NCBI RefSeq assembly: GCF_014486695.1
Contig: NZ_JACTAB010000005.1
Span: forward strand, 62,001-126,000
From: Flavobacterium buctense
GTDB lineage: Bacteria > Bacteroidota > Bacteroidia > Flavobacteriales > Flavobacteriaceae
DNA length: 64,000 nucleotides
Direction of reading: 5' to 3'
Under the pieces are notes generated by a model. It worked only from the letters and a program-made list of their open reading frames with translations, did no database searches and was not told the origin of the DNA. The position numbers and the translations under genes are program-made. Below are positions 43,108 to 52,411 of the stretch, piece after piece. The stretch's first letter is position 1. Every line of letters starts with the position of its first letter.

Positions 43108-44481
43108 AACCGTACTAAAGGTTTTAAACATGATATTGAAGTCAAGGAAGAGACTTCGGTGTTTGATGTAATACAAATCGTATTGCAATTTCATTAAACT
43201 ATCTTCTATAGTTTCACCATAGGAATAATTGACTTGTGCCCAACCCGTTAAACCCGGTTTAATTACATGACGCGTTTCATAAAAAGGCATTACTTCAGCA
43301 ATTTCACTAACAAAAATTGGGCGCTCAGGTCTTGGACCAATTACTGCCATATCGCCTTTGAGAATATTTATAAACTGCGGAAATTCATCTATTCTTGATT
43401 TTCTCATGATTTTTCCAAAAGGCGTAATCCTTGAATCATTAAAAGTAGCAAAAACAGCTCCATCGCTTTCGGCATTTTTAATCATGGTCCGGAATTTGAC
43501 AATATTAAAAACCGCTCCGTTTTTGCCAACTCTTTCCTGAGTATAAAATAATTTGCCCTTATTACCGAAAAGGTTCCCTATAAACACCAGAGGAATTAAC
43601 AACAAACCAATCCCTAAACCTATCAGTGAAATTACGATTTCCAAAAATCGAACAACAATTAAATACAAGTGATTTTGATTGCTTCGGCTGAAGGGGAAAT
43701 AACGATAAAAATCGCGGGAGACATATTGCACAGGTATTCTTTGGGTAATGGCTTCGTATACTTGTGTATATTCCCTGATGATATAGCCATTTTCAAGTAA
43801 ATCAATGAGTTGATTGTATAGTTTTACGGTAATTCCGTCTGTTTTTTGTGAAGCTATGACAACTTCAGAAATAGAATTTTTCTTTACAAAAGTCTCTAAA
43901 TCGTTAATTTCAATATTTTTTATGTTGGGAAAGACTTCTGTTTTGATATTGGTACTGTCTGAATTTACAAAACCTAATACACGGTAATGCGGATCGGCAT
44001 TTTCCAAACCATCTACCAATTCTTTTAATTGATCTTGATCACAAATGAGAATTACTTTCTTTTGAAACCTAGTAGAGGCAAAAAAGCGAACATAAATCAT
44101 ACGCCAAGTAAATAAAGCTAAGAAGATGGCGATGAAAAAGAAAAAGATTTGAATCCGATTGCTGGGTAATACCGGTGTGTAAATTGGAGTTAGTAAGTAC
44201 AATAAAACCGTAGTAGAAGAAGTGAGAATAATACTTTTTATCACCTGGTATTGGTTACTGGCTACTTGCAAATTATACATTTCAAAAACAGAGCCGATAA
44301 AATTTAAGTAAATCCCTAAAACAATGGTCCAGTAAAAATTGGTAGCCGAAATATTGAAATAATTGAATTGAAAAACTATTCCTACCAAGTACAAAGAAAG
44401 CAGTACAGAGATTACATCAAAAAGTCGCAAAAGAATTTTTCTTTCTGAAACTTCAAAGTGTATGTCCTTGTATTTGTTCAT
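43087..44481 (-). CDS. Initiating polyprenyl-phosphate sugar phosphotransferase (WcaJ type)
   Basis: This 464-residue membrane enzyme starts glycan synthesis by moving a sugar-1-phosphate from a nucleotide sugar to undecaprenyl phosphate. It has four or five N-terminal helices and a CoA-binding-like Rossmann part (~140-250, KVILICDQDQLKELVDG). The PF02397 bacterial sugar transferase domain (~270-464) has FYTQERVGKNGAVFNIVKFRTM, SRIDEFPQFINILKGDMAVIGPRPERP and KPGLTGWAQVNY. It is the last gene of the glycan locus and overlaps the convergent Lnb-like gene by 21 bases. Confidence 0.93.
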   Translation of the reverse strand: MNKYKDIHFEVSERKILLRLFDVISVLLSLYLVGIVFQFNYFNISATNFYWTIVLGIYLNFIGSVFEMYNLQVASNQYQVIKSIILTSSTTVLLYLLTPIYTPVLPSNRIQIFFFFIAIFLALFTWRMIYVRFFASTRFQKKVILICDQDQLKELVDGLENADPHYRVLGFVNSDSTNIKTEVFPNIKNIEINDLETFVKKNSISEVVIASQKTDGITVKLYNQLIDLLENGYIIREYTQVYEAITQRIPVQYVSRDFYRYFPFSRSNQNHLYLIVVRFLEIVISLIGLGIGLLLIPLVFIGNLFGNKGKLFYTQERVGKNGAVFNIVKFRTMIKNAESDGAVFATFNDSRITPFGKIMRKSRIDEFPQFINILKGDMAVIGPRPERPIFVSEIAEVMPFYETRHVIKPGLTGWAQVNYSYGETIEDSLMKLQYDLYYIKHRSLFLDFNIMFKTFSTVLFYRGQ

Positions 44482-44530
44482 GTTTAGAGTTTCCTGATTT
44501 TTGAAGTCGCAAGTTAGTAAAATATCCCTT

Positions 44531-45541
44531 TTATTGTAGTAAATCTATCCATTGCTTTTTTACCACTTCCCAATCAAAGCCGGCAACCGTTTCTTTGGCA
44601 TTTTTAGCAATAGTAGCAGCCAAATCAGCCTCTTCTATCAATCGATTTACTTGTAAAGTCATTCCTTCAATGTCGTTATCAGAGACAAGCAAGGCATTGA
44701 CATTGTGTTCTAACAAAAATGGAATGCCACCAACATTTGTAGAAACTACCGGTAAACCTAAGGCCATGGCTTCGATAACACTGATAGGCGTATTGTCAAA
44801 ATGTGTAGTATTGATAAAAATATTATAATCTTTAGAGACTGCTATCCAATCTTCTTTGGATAATTTTCCGGTAAAAGTGACTTCTACGTTGTTTTTTTGG
44901 GCAAAACGAATCGCTTTTTCGTAGCTGTCATCTTTTTTGGGACCAATCATACACAATTGGGCTTCAGGAAATTTCTTCTTTATATTGATAAAAACCATTA
45001 TGGCCATTAACGGATTGTAAATTTTGGCAAATGACCTAACCCAGAGTATTTTGGGCACCTTGAACTCTTTTGTACTTTGAGGGTAAATTTGAAGCTCAAT
45101 TGTATTGGGAATGTACTTCAAATTGGTATAACCATTCTTCTTAAAAGCTTCATACAAATAAAAAGAAGGGGCAATATTGATGTAGGCATTTTTAAAAATC
45201 AGATTGGAAAAGAATTTAGTTCGGACAATTCTACTGGGCAAATCGCCACCATGGAGTTTTGGAATATACTTTACCCCTAAAATTCTGCAGAGTTGGGAAA
45301 TAAAAAAAGCATACCAAAAATTAATTGTGCTGTAGGTATCAATTAAAACATAGTCCACTTTTTTAGCATACTTAAAGGTCATAAGCAACATTTCCAACAT
45401 CCTAAAAAACTTATTCTTTTTAGAAGAAGCATAATAAACGGTATATCCTTCGGCTTCAAGAAACAAACCAAGTGTTTCAATTGAGGTAGAAGTATAGCCA
45501 TGATCGGATAACTTATTTCCTATGTAAAGTAGGCTACTCAT
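44531..45541 (-). CDS. Glycosyltransferase family 4
   Basis: This 336-residue GT-B enzyme has an N-terminal MSSLLYIGNKLSDHGYTSTSIETLG acceptor domain. The C-terminal donor domain has PKILWVRSFAKIYNPLMAI, TFTGKLSKEDWIAV and ISVIEAMALGLPVVSTNVGGIPFL, the EA...GLPVV...GG motif of GT4. It should add one sugar to the growing repeat unit; donor and acceptor are unknown. Its start overlaps the polymerase gene by 8 bases. Confidence 0.88.
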   Translation of the reverse strand: MSSLLYIGNKLSDHGYTSTSIETLGLFLEAEGYTVYYASSKKNKFFRMLEMLLMTFKYAKKVDYVLIDTYSTINFWYAFFISQLCRILGVKYIPKLHGGDLPSRIVRTKFFSNLIFKNAYINIAPSFYLYEAFKKNGYTNLKYIPNTIELQIYPQSTKEFKVPKILWVRSFAKIYNPLMAIMVFINIKKKFPEAQLCMIGPKKDDSYEKAIRFAQKNNVEVTFTGKLSKEDWIAVSKDYNIFINTTHFDNTPISVIEAMALGLPVVSTNVGGIPFLLEHNVNALLVSDNDIEGMTLQVNRLIEEADLAATIAKNAKETVAGFDWEVVKKQWIDLLQ

Positions 45542-46853
45542 CCATATATACTTTTAATAGTGAAAACGAATATACGAAAGCCGGCGCAGCTATCCTCATG
45601 GCAGCATGATTAATTGTCAAGATCCAAAACACTAGAAAACAAAAAATATAGATATTTTGCTTGTTATCAAGGTACAAAAACATAGGAGTTGTAAAAACAA
45701 TCATCAAGGCAATAATGCCTAAAGTTCCATGTTCAGAAATGGTTCTGGTGAGCTCATTGTGAGAAGCTATAATCAATCCGCCTGTTTCTTGCTCTCTGAC
45801 TTCAAGTCCTTTCCCAACACCAATTCCAAAAACCGGATGGTCTTTAAAGGAAGCAATTTCATTATCCCAAATTTCTTCCCTTCCTGTGAACTGACTTTCC
45901 TTTACTCTTCCGGTTGCGTCTTGATTAGCATAGCGTTTATCAATTAATCCACCGGTTTGATTGGAAGTATAAATCCAAGTAAAAGCAAATCCTAAAACGA
46001 AAAACAGCAAGAACAAATTTAACCTATACTTACCTTCATTTCTGGTATTGACATACAAAAAGAAAATTAAAATAAGAATCATGAATAACCCGGTAATCAT
46101 TCCACCTCTTGAAAAAGTAACCAAACCTCTGTAACTTATGTTGAAGAGAATAATTAAATTTATTACAAATATTAGTTTGGACTTGGACTCTAAAATCAAC
46201 CTCGAAAAAAAGACAAACATCCCCAATCCTAATACCGTAGCCACCTGATTTGGACCAAATCCTCCAGAAGTTTCAATATTAGATCCGGTGCTGACCAAGA
46301 TGGTTTTCAATTCAGGCGTATAAAAAATCAGATAAACGGTAGTGGCTAAAATGGGTAATCCCATCGACAATAAAATAGTGTTGAGTTGTGAAAACTTAAT
46401 TTTTCTATTGTAGGCATAAATAGCCGAAATACCCAAACAAGCCGGACCGGATATGTTAAATGACAATGCGTTACGAAGATCTGATTTTAAATTTAATGTC
46501 TCTGTGGCTACGATGATTCCGGGTAATAGCAAAATTAGGTAAATCCAAAACGGTATAGCATTCTTAGAAAAACCACTGTAATACATTCCTAACACCATGA
46601 AAATCATGATACTGTACTTTGAAAACTCATAAAGAATATTACCGCCTGTCATTCTCAGAAACACCTCGCTTCCCACAATATATGCCGAAACAAAAAGAAC
46701 CTCATTATTGATATTTCTGTTTTTTATTACAAAATAGAATCCAACAAATACTATCAGAATAGCATATATTTTAGAAAAGGCCGGGAAAGTATAGATTAGC
46801 AACCCAATTAAGGCATGTGCAACAACTAAAAGTATATAATTTTTGTCTTTCAT
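45534..46853 (-). CDS. O-antigen polymerase/ligase (Wzy/WaaL type)
   Basis: This 439-residue inner membrane protein has about ten to twelve helices and a large periplasmic loop near 290-350. The loop holds TGREEIWDNEIASFKDHPVFGIGVGKG and IIASHNELTRTISEHG, the PF04932 signature with conserved His and Arg. Such proteins polymerise repeat units (Wzy) or ligate glycan to lipid A core (WaaL). Sitting inside the glycan locus favours Wzy. It overlaps the next gene by 8 bases. Confidence 0.85.
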   Translation of the reverse strand: MKDKNYILLVVAHALIGLLIYTFPAFSKIYAILIVFVGFYFVIKNRNINNEVLFVSAYIVGSEVFLRMTGGNILYEFSKYSIMIFMVLGMYYSGFSKNAIPFWIYLILLLPGIIVATETLNLKSDLRNALSFNISGPACLGISAIYAYNRKIKFSQLNTILLSMGLPILATTVYLIFYTPELKTILVSTGSNIETSGGFGPNQVATVLGLGMFVFFSRLILESKSKLIFVINLIILFNISYRGLVTFSRGGMITGLFMILILIFFLYVNTRNEGKYRLNLFLLFFVLGFAFTWIYTSNQTGGLIDKRYANQDATGRVKESQFTGREEIWDNEIASFKDHPVFGIGVGKGLEVREQETGGLIIASHNELTRTISEHGTLGIIALMIVFTTPMFLYLDNKQNIYIFCFLVFWILTINHAAMRIAAPAFVYSFSLLKVYMDE

Positions 46854-46857
46854 GGGT

Positions 46858-47931
46858 TTATAAACCTTTTATCCAATTTAAATATTGGGTAATCACACCT
46901 TCTTCTGAATGATTTTCTTGTATGGTCTGATGCAAAGCCTTTCCAAATTGTTCTCGTAAAACTTCACTATTAATAAGGGCTAATAAGCTATCCTTAAAAG
47001 CATCCACTTCATTCACACCTACAATAAATCCGTTACTACTATTTTTTAGTATCAAAGGGATTTCACCTACATTGGTAGCAACAACCGGTTTCTTTGCCAA
47101 ACCATATTCTATCAATGCTACAGGCAAGCCTTCTGATTTTGAGGTCAAGATAGCAATTTCACACTGATTGATAATAGAAACTACATCATTTTTAGAACCA
47201 TAAACAAAAACGGTGTCCGTTAATCCTTTACGGGCAATGGCTTCATAAACAGCTTTTGAATAGTCATCTTCAAAATCTTTCCCTACCAAATGAAAGGTCC
47301 AGTCGGGATGTGATGCCTTTATTTTCGCTGCAACATCCAACAACATAAAATGGTTTTTTTGGTCTCTTAAATTGGCCAAGCACAATATGCGCTTGCCGTA
47401 GGAACCCTTTAGTATTGTCTCCGCTTTTACCATAGAAACTTCATTGGTAAAGTTAGGCAAATAAACCACTTTTGGGCAATTGAGTTCTTTCTCAGCCCAA
47501 TCTTTGAGTTTATAATTCACCACTATTATGCCGCTAAAAAAGAACGAAGCTATTTTGAGCACCAATGATTTTTGGGTACTGATGAATTCACTCAAACCGT
47601 TATGGTCATGCCAAATGATTTGAATTTTCGGATGGATTAGTTTTACCAATAAAGCTATAAAATAAGAGCTGCTGTGCGGCTGCAGAAACTCAACTTGGTT
47701 AGTTTTACAGTATTTTTTCAAACGAAAAGCGGCAGAAAAATCTAAAGTTTTTGTCTTTCTTAAAAAAAGATAAGATACAGAATCACTCAATTGACTTTTC
47801 AAATGACCTTCAGCTCTAGTCGACACTAAGCCTGTAAATGCTATTCTCTTTGAAAGTGCATTGGCATAATTGATCGCCATTTTCTCAGCACCGCCTACTT
47901 CTAAAGAATCAATAATTTGCACTATTCTCAT
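46858..47931 (-). CDS. Glycosyltransferase family 4
   Basis: This 357-residue GT-B enzyme has N-terminal SLEVGGAEKMAINYANAL, the GG.E loop common to GT4. The donor-binding motif is SKSEGLPVALIEYGLAKKPVVATNVGEIP near 270-300. ILCLANLRDQKNH marks the start of the second Rossmann domain. Its sugar specificity cannot be deduced. Its ATG overlaps the end of the upstream glycosyltransferase gene by 4 bases (47928-47931), so they are co-translated. Confidence 0.88.
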   Translation of the reverse strand: MRIVQIIDSLEVGGAEKMAINYANALSKRIAFTGLVSTRAEGHLKSQLSDSVSYLFLRKTKTLDFSAAFRLKKYCKTNQVEFLQPHSSSYFIALLVKLIHPKIQIIWHDHNGLSEFISTQKSLVLKIASFFFSGIIVVNYKLKDWAEKELNCPKVVYLPNFTNEVSMVKAETILKGSYGKRILCLANLRDQKNHFMLLDVAAKIKASHPDWTFHLVGKDFEDDYSKAVYEAIARKGLTDTVFVYGSKNDVVSIINQCEIAILTSKSEGLPVALIEYGLAKKPVVATNVGEIPLILKNSSNGFIVGVNEVDAFKDSLLALINSEVLREQFGKALHQTIQENHSEEGVITQYLNWIKGL

Positions 47932-49046
47932 GACTGTAAAAGCTGTTTAATTTCATTTTCAAATACATCTAAAGTGTACTGTCTTGACCATTGAATGGCA
48001 TTATTTACTTTTTCTTGGTACAAAGTATTGTCTTGCAAAAGGTTGATAATTTTGTTTGCATCTTGCTCCAAACTCATATCTAAAAGCAATCCTCGATTGC
48101 CATTGGCTAACATGTTAGGAACACAAGAAACTTTAGAAGCTATTGGCAAACAACCCCAAAACATACCTTCGGCAACAACCTTGGGCCAACCTTCACTTAA
48201 AGAAGGTAAAATTACAAAATGATTTTCGAGGTAAGCTTGCTTAATGGTTTCCTGACTTTGATTGCCTTTTAAAAACACTAAGCTTTCCAATGCCTTTTCA
48301 GTGATATAATTTTCGATTGGGTTTCGCTCTGCGCCTTCACCATAAATTGCCAACTGAACATCATATCCTTGCTGTTGCAATTTTTCAAGCAGTTGAATGG
48401 CGTACAATGGTTGCTTTCCATTAGATAAAGTCCCGACAAAAACAAAAGCTATTTTTCCTTTTAAAGTTCTTGGGCTGACTTCAATCTTGTCTTTTTCAAA
48501 ATAACTTGCCGTAAAAAAAGGTTTGATGTTTTTGGTACTGTTCTCCCATTCGCCATAAACCAAAACCTGCATATTCTTAGTTAAAAAAGTATTGCTTAAA
48601 AGCCATTTTTGGAAGCGATAACTTAAGGGCTGCTTAGCTTTTAAATCCCAATTGCCGGCGTATTTTGCTGTTTTGGGTTTGCTTGGAAATAAAATCTGTA
48701 CCAAACAACCCAACAACCCCATGTTTCCCGGACATCTCAAGTGAATATGATCGGATTGTTGCATGGCTTTGTAGATTTTGAAAACGATTATGGGTAATTT
48801 AAACAGCGATTGTAAAGCAGCTTTTAAGGATAAAAAATGATACGAACTCACTTGGCTGAATGCAATATTTTGATGGCTATAATCAAGGTCAATAGCGGTT
48901 TTATCCTTCAAGTTTAAGGGTGCCACCACAATAATTTTACCAACATATTTTGACCAAATATTCATCTCTCTCACATAGGGCGAATACGCGAAGTATTGTC
49001 CATCTTGAAAGCCGTGAGCAACATGTGTAATGATACAAAAGGTCAT
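47928..49046 (-). CDS. Glycosyltransferase family 4
   Basis: This 372-residue GT-B enzyme has an N-terminal acceptor domain with HLRCPGNMGLLGCLVQILF. The C-terminal donor domain has KGKIAFVFVGTLSNGKQPLY, VFLKGNQSQETIKQAY and LPSLSEGWPKVVAEGMFWGCLPIAS, the SEGWP...E...G..P of GT4. Its acceptor half lacks the GG.E motif seen in the downstream gene, so it is a different branch. It overlaps its downstream neighbour by 4 bases. Confidence 0.86.
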   Translation of the reverse strand: MTFCIITHVAHGFQDGQYFAYSPYVREMNIWSKYVGKIIVVAPLNLKDKTAIDLDYSHQNIAFSQVSSYHFLSLKAALQSLFKLPIIVFKIYKAMQQSDHIHLRCPGNMGLLGCLVQILFPSKPKTAKYAGNWDLKAKQPLSYRFQKWLLSNTFLTKNMQVLVYGEWENSTKNIKPFFTASYFEKDKIEVSPRTLKGKIAFVFVGTLSNGKQPLYAIQLLEKLQQQGYDVQLAIYGEGAERNPIENYITEKALESLVFLKGNQSQETIKQAYLENHFVILPSLSEGWPKVVAEGMFWGCLPIASKVSCVPNMLANGNRGLLLDMSLEQDANKIINLLQDNTLYQEKVNNAIQWSRQYTLDVFENEIKQLLQS

Positions 49047-49052
49047 GCCGGT

Positions 49053-50054
49053 TTATGATTCAGTTTTGGGTTGGTCAAAAAGCAAACTCACCAAACCTAG
49101 GATTCTTCCCAAAGATTCGGTAAACGCTTCCTGACGTTTGTTAGTGGTAAAGATATTGCTAAATCTGATGATTATCAATACTAATGAAATGGCGGTCCAT
49201 TTCAACTTCGCTTTTAATGAAGGTTTTGGATATTTTACTCGCCAAACAAACCAGCCGTTTCTGGTTACCATTTTACCGTATTGGTATTTATTTGGCCTTC
49301 CCGATTGGTCGTGGTAATGGGATAACTGAGCTTTAGTGGCAATTACATTTTTACCCAATCGCTGTGCTCTGATACTAAAATCGGCATCTTCATACAAACC
49401 GTAACCTTCAAAATAATGCGAGAATTTGATTGTATCAAAAACTATTTTTTTAAACGAAAATGACATCCCAATCAACAAATCAACTTCATAATTTTTACCG
49501 GTCAAAGGAAACCCACAAGTTCTCCCGTGAGAGAACTCGGGCATTCGTCCAGGACCTAAATCCGATTGCAAACCGAGATAATTTCGCAAAATATTTCTGG
49601 AACCTTCGGGATAAACATAGCCTTCAAATTCGTAATATTTATAGTTATTGTAAACTTTATTAGGCTCTTTTTTTACCCATCGGTTTTCATTAATGGCAAT
49701 TCCGGCCACGCCTACAATGGCATCGTCACTTTGATAAGCTTTACTAATTTCTTCAAAATAATGCGGTTCTAAAACCGTATCATCATCCAAAAAACAAACT
49801 ACTTCGGCTTCCGGCGATACTTTGAAAACGCCAAAATTACGTTGCTTGGTAAGACCTCTGTGTTCTTTAGTAACTTGAAAATAAGTCAAATTTTCAAAAT
49901 AAGTTTGTTCAATTACTGCTTTAGTTTCGTCATTAACAGAACCATCAACAATTAAAATCTCATTCGGATAAAGTGTTTGCTCCTTAACCGAAGTCAACAA
50001 CTTCAACAAAGGATGCGGTCGCATATACGTACAGATTATCAGCGTAAAATTCAT
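49053..50054 (-). CDS. Glycosyltransferase family 2
   Basis: This 333-residue GT-A enzyme has FTLIICTYMRPHPLLKLLTSVKEQ at the N-terminus, the metal and nucleotide-sugar motif CFLDDDTVLEP at ~90-100, and YGLYEDADFSIRAQRLG with the ED base residues. A hydrophobic segment at ~285-305 (WTAISLVLIIIRFSNIF) should anchor it to the inner membrane. Its sugar is unknown. It lies one base from the next gene upstream and six from the next downstream. Confidence 0.9.
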   Translation of the reverse strand: MNFTLIICTYMRPHPLLKLLTSVKEQTLYPNEILIVDGSVNDETKAVIEQTYFENLTYFQVTKEHRGLTKQRNFGVFKVSPEAEVVCFLDDDTVLEPHYFEEISKAYQSDDAIVGVAGIAINENRWVKKEPNKVYNNYKYYEFEGYVYPEGSRNILRNYLGLQSDLGPGRMPEFSHGRTCGFPLTGKNYEVDLLIGMSFSFKKIVFDTIKFSHYFEGYGLYEDADFSIRAQRLGKNVIATKAQLSHYHDQSGRPNKYQYGKMVTRNGWFVWRVKYPKPSLKAKLKWTAISLVLIIIRFSNIFTTNKRQEAFTESLGRILGLVSLLFDQPKTES

Positions 50055-50055
50055 C

Positions 50056-51597
50056 TTATTCGTTCTTTAATTTAGTGGCCCAAAAAACACTAACCTCCCA
50101 TTTTTTTCGAAACAATTTAATATACCCGAAAGGATTCAGGAAAAAACTTTTATTCAAATTTTTAAAGAAAAGCGTGGTTTTATAACTTAACCATTGTTCT
50201 CTAGTATCATACAGCAATCGAAACAACATAACCGTTGGCGAGGGTTTTGGCGGAATGACTTCATCTTGCCAACGCAATACGGGTTTAGTTCTAAATCCAC
50301 CCATTGGCGCTTTTAAATGTAAAATAGTCGACGTGGAAATATACAAAATATCAAATCCTTTTTGGCGCAATTGCATTCCGAAATCATTGTCTTCGCCAAA
50401 GCCAAACTCGTAGCCCATAGTAAATCGAAGCCCTTTGAGACAAGAAGATTTTACAAAAGCATGTCCGGCACCAAAAACGGTAAACTGCTTTGGCATTTGT
50501 GGTTCAATCGTTTGTGTTTTTAAATGACAAGCCATCAAAAAAACTTCGTTGCCGGTTAATCGAAAGGAATCCATTGCCTTTTCGAGCAAATCATTTCCGA
50601 AAACTATATCATCATCGGCTAAAAAACAAAACTCACTTTCTATCAATGCTAAACCAATATTTCTGGCATTACAAGCGCCGGCTTGATGGGTAAAATGATG
50701 TTTTATAGTAAAAGGCCAAGTGCTGTTTTGGATAAAATCCAATTCGGAAACACTGCCTTCTAAAGGATTTTGTTCAATAATGATGACGTTAGTCGGCAAA
50801 TGAGTTTGTGAAGCCAAATGGTTGAGGACATCAAACAAATATTGTTTTCTTCCAATCGTTGGAATTAATACATCTATCGTTCCTTTTTCGATGATGGATT
50901 GGGTTGAAGCTAATGGAATTTGGTTTAAGCGCACCGGGTTGAAACTTCGTTTTTTATAAAACAAAGAAAACATAAGTGGCAACAACGGAAATCGTTTTTC
51001 AAACAGCAATAAATTGAAGCACAATAGAAAAATCCAACGAGTTCGGTAATGCTGTTTGGTGAATTTAAAAAGTTCTAAAAGATTGGCCTTCGGAATTGAC
51101 TCATCAAGATTTTTACCGGTTAGTAATTTCGGCTCTGAATAGCACAACAATCCATGAACAATAGCCCTTTTTGCCATGGAATGAAGGAAATAATCCAAGT
51201 TGTTTTCAATTTTTAAATCAGGTTTACAAGCTTTTAACGCTGAAGCATGAATGGCTCCAACCTGACCACTCGTTTGCCAAGTAGCGTATCGCACTTTTTT
51301 ATTGATTTTGATAAAAGGCGAATCTTCAATATAACCCAATTCCCTTCCGAAATAATTATCAGCCGAAGGATGGAACGAAAAAAGCAATTTTTGGTGGTGA
51401 AATAAACTATCCACAACCGAAACATTCAAATGATTTCGCTGATTTTCGTGACACCAAACCAATATTTCATTCTCAAATTGACTCGCAAAATCAAGCAAAA
51501 CCGCCACTACTTTTCGATGGATTTCCTTCGAAAAATCGGTCGCCGTTGTTGAAACGACTTCGGTTACTTTTGATTTGTTGTGGTAAATTATAATCAT
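50056..51597 (-). CDS. Two-part glycosyltransferase: degenerate N-terminal domain plus GT2 domain
   Basis: This 513-residue protein has a standard GT2 domain at ~235-450 with DVLIPTIGRKQYLFDVLNHLASQ, CFLADDDIVFGNDLLEKAM and FGFGEDNDFGMQLRQKG. The preceding ~230 residues (IIYHNKSKVTEVV ... RYATWQTSGQVGAIHASALKACKPD) resemble a GT-A fold that has lost the Asp-rich metal motif. The first part may bind an acceptor or scaffold a partner. That is inference; a second, unrelated fold is possible. A one-base gap separates it from the next GT2. Confidence 0.78.
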   Translation of the reverse strand: MIIIYHNKSKVTEVVSTTATDFSKEIHRKVVAVLLDFASQFENEILVWCHENQRNHLNVSVVDSLFHHQKLLFSFHPSADNYFGRELGYIEDSPFIKINKKVRYATWQTSGQVGAIHASALKACKPDLKIENNLDYFLHSMAKRAIVHGLLCYSEPKLLTGKNLDESIPKANLLELFKFTKQHYRTRWIFLLCFNLLLFEKRFPLLPLMFSLFYKKRSFNPVRLNQIPLASTQSIIEKGTIDVLIPTIGRKQYLFDVLNHLASQTHLPTNVIIIEQNPLEGSVSELDFIQNSTWPFTIKHHFTHQAGACNARNIGLALIESEFCFLADDDIVFGNDLLEKAMDSFRLTGNEVFLMACHLKTQTIEPQMPKQFTVFGAGHAFVKSSCLKGLRFTMGYEFGFGEDNDFGMQLRQKGFDILYISTSTILHLKAPMGGFRTKPVLRWQDEVIPPKPSPTVMLFRLLYDTREQWLSYKTTLFFKNLNKSFFLNPFGYIKLFRKKWEVSVFWATKLKNE

Positions 51598-51607
51598 GGA
51601 TTCTTTT

Positions 51608-52411
51608 CTATTTCAAATTTGGTCCGGCAAACGTTATAATTTCATTGCCTCTGAACCTGACCGTTTTATAGGGATAATCCATTGCTTTGAAAAAAGCTTC
51701 TACTTTGATATGTGTTTTCTCGCCATTGACAATGTGATAAGAAGCAATGGCAAAATTGGGTTTTAGGGTTTTAATTGTTTCCACACAACCATCGAGTGCT
51801 TCAATTTCTGCACCTTCGATATCCATTTTGATGAAATCTAACTTGGTTATGGCTTTGTCTTTTACCCAACTGTCAATAGTCACCGCTTGTTTTTTGACAC
51901 AATGTTCGGCATCAGGCATCCATACTGCGGAAGAACCAACTGTTCCGGCTTCGTAAAAGTCAATCCATTCATTTTTATCCCAAAGGAGTAAATCCTCAAT
52001 GGCAATATTATCGGTTAAATCTTCATTCAGACTTCTATTTTTTTGAATTCTTTCGATGTTGAATTTATCCGGTTCGAAGGCAAAGACTTTTCCGTTTTGG
52101 CCTACTAATTTGGAGAAGAAAACAGACAAATGCCCGCAATTGGCACCGGCATCAATCACCACATCATCCGACTTTACTTTGTAGCAATGCTGGTAATAAT
52201 TAAAATCATCCACAATCGGATATAAGGCTTCGTGGGTAACTAGGGAAAGAGTGTAAAAAGTAGTTTTATAAGTTACATTACCGTTGTGGTCAACCAAATC
52301 GAAAGCCACATTTTTAGACTTTAACAAGCTGTAATAAAACAACTTCATGCGTTCTTTGGCATTTCCTTTCGGAACCAAATGACTGAGTATTTTTTTAAAA
52401 GCTTTTTTCAT
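51608..52411 (-). CDS. FkbM family methyltransferase
   Basis: This 267-residue SAM-dependent methyltransferase has motif I VVIDAGANCGHLSVFFSKLVG (~92-112), acidic motif II FAFEPDKFNIERIQKN and LDFIKMDIEGAEIEALDGC (motif IV). FkbM-type enzymes O-methylate sugars of glycans and natural products. In this locus it probably methylates a hydroxyl of the repeat unit; which one is unknown. Its ATG overlaps the stop of the upstream GT4 gene by 4 bases. Confidence 0.9.
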   Translation of the reverse strand: MKKAFKKILSHLVPKGNAKERMKLFYYSLLKSKNVAFDLVDHNGNVTYKTTFYTLSLVTHEALYPIVDDFNYYQHCYKVKSDDVVIDAGANCGHLSVFFSKLVGQNGKVFAFEPDKFNIERIQKNRSLNEDLTDNIAIEDLLLWDKNEWIDFYEAGTVGSSAVWMPDAEHCVKKQAVTIDSWVKDKAITKLDFIKMDIEGAEIEALDGCVETIKTLKPNFAIASYHIVNGEKTHIKVEAFFKAMDYPYKTVRFRGNEIITFAGPNLK

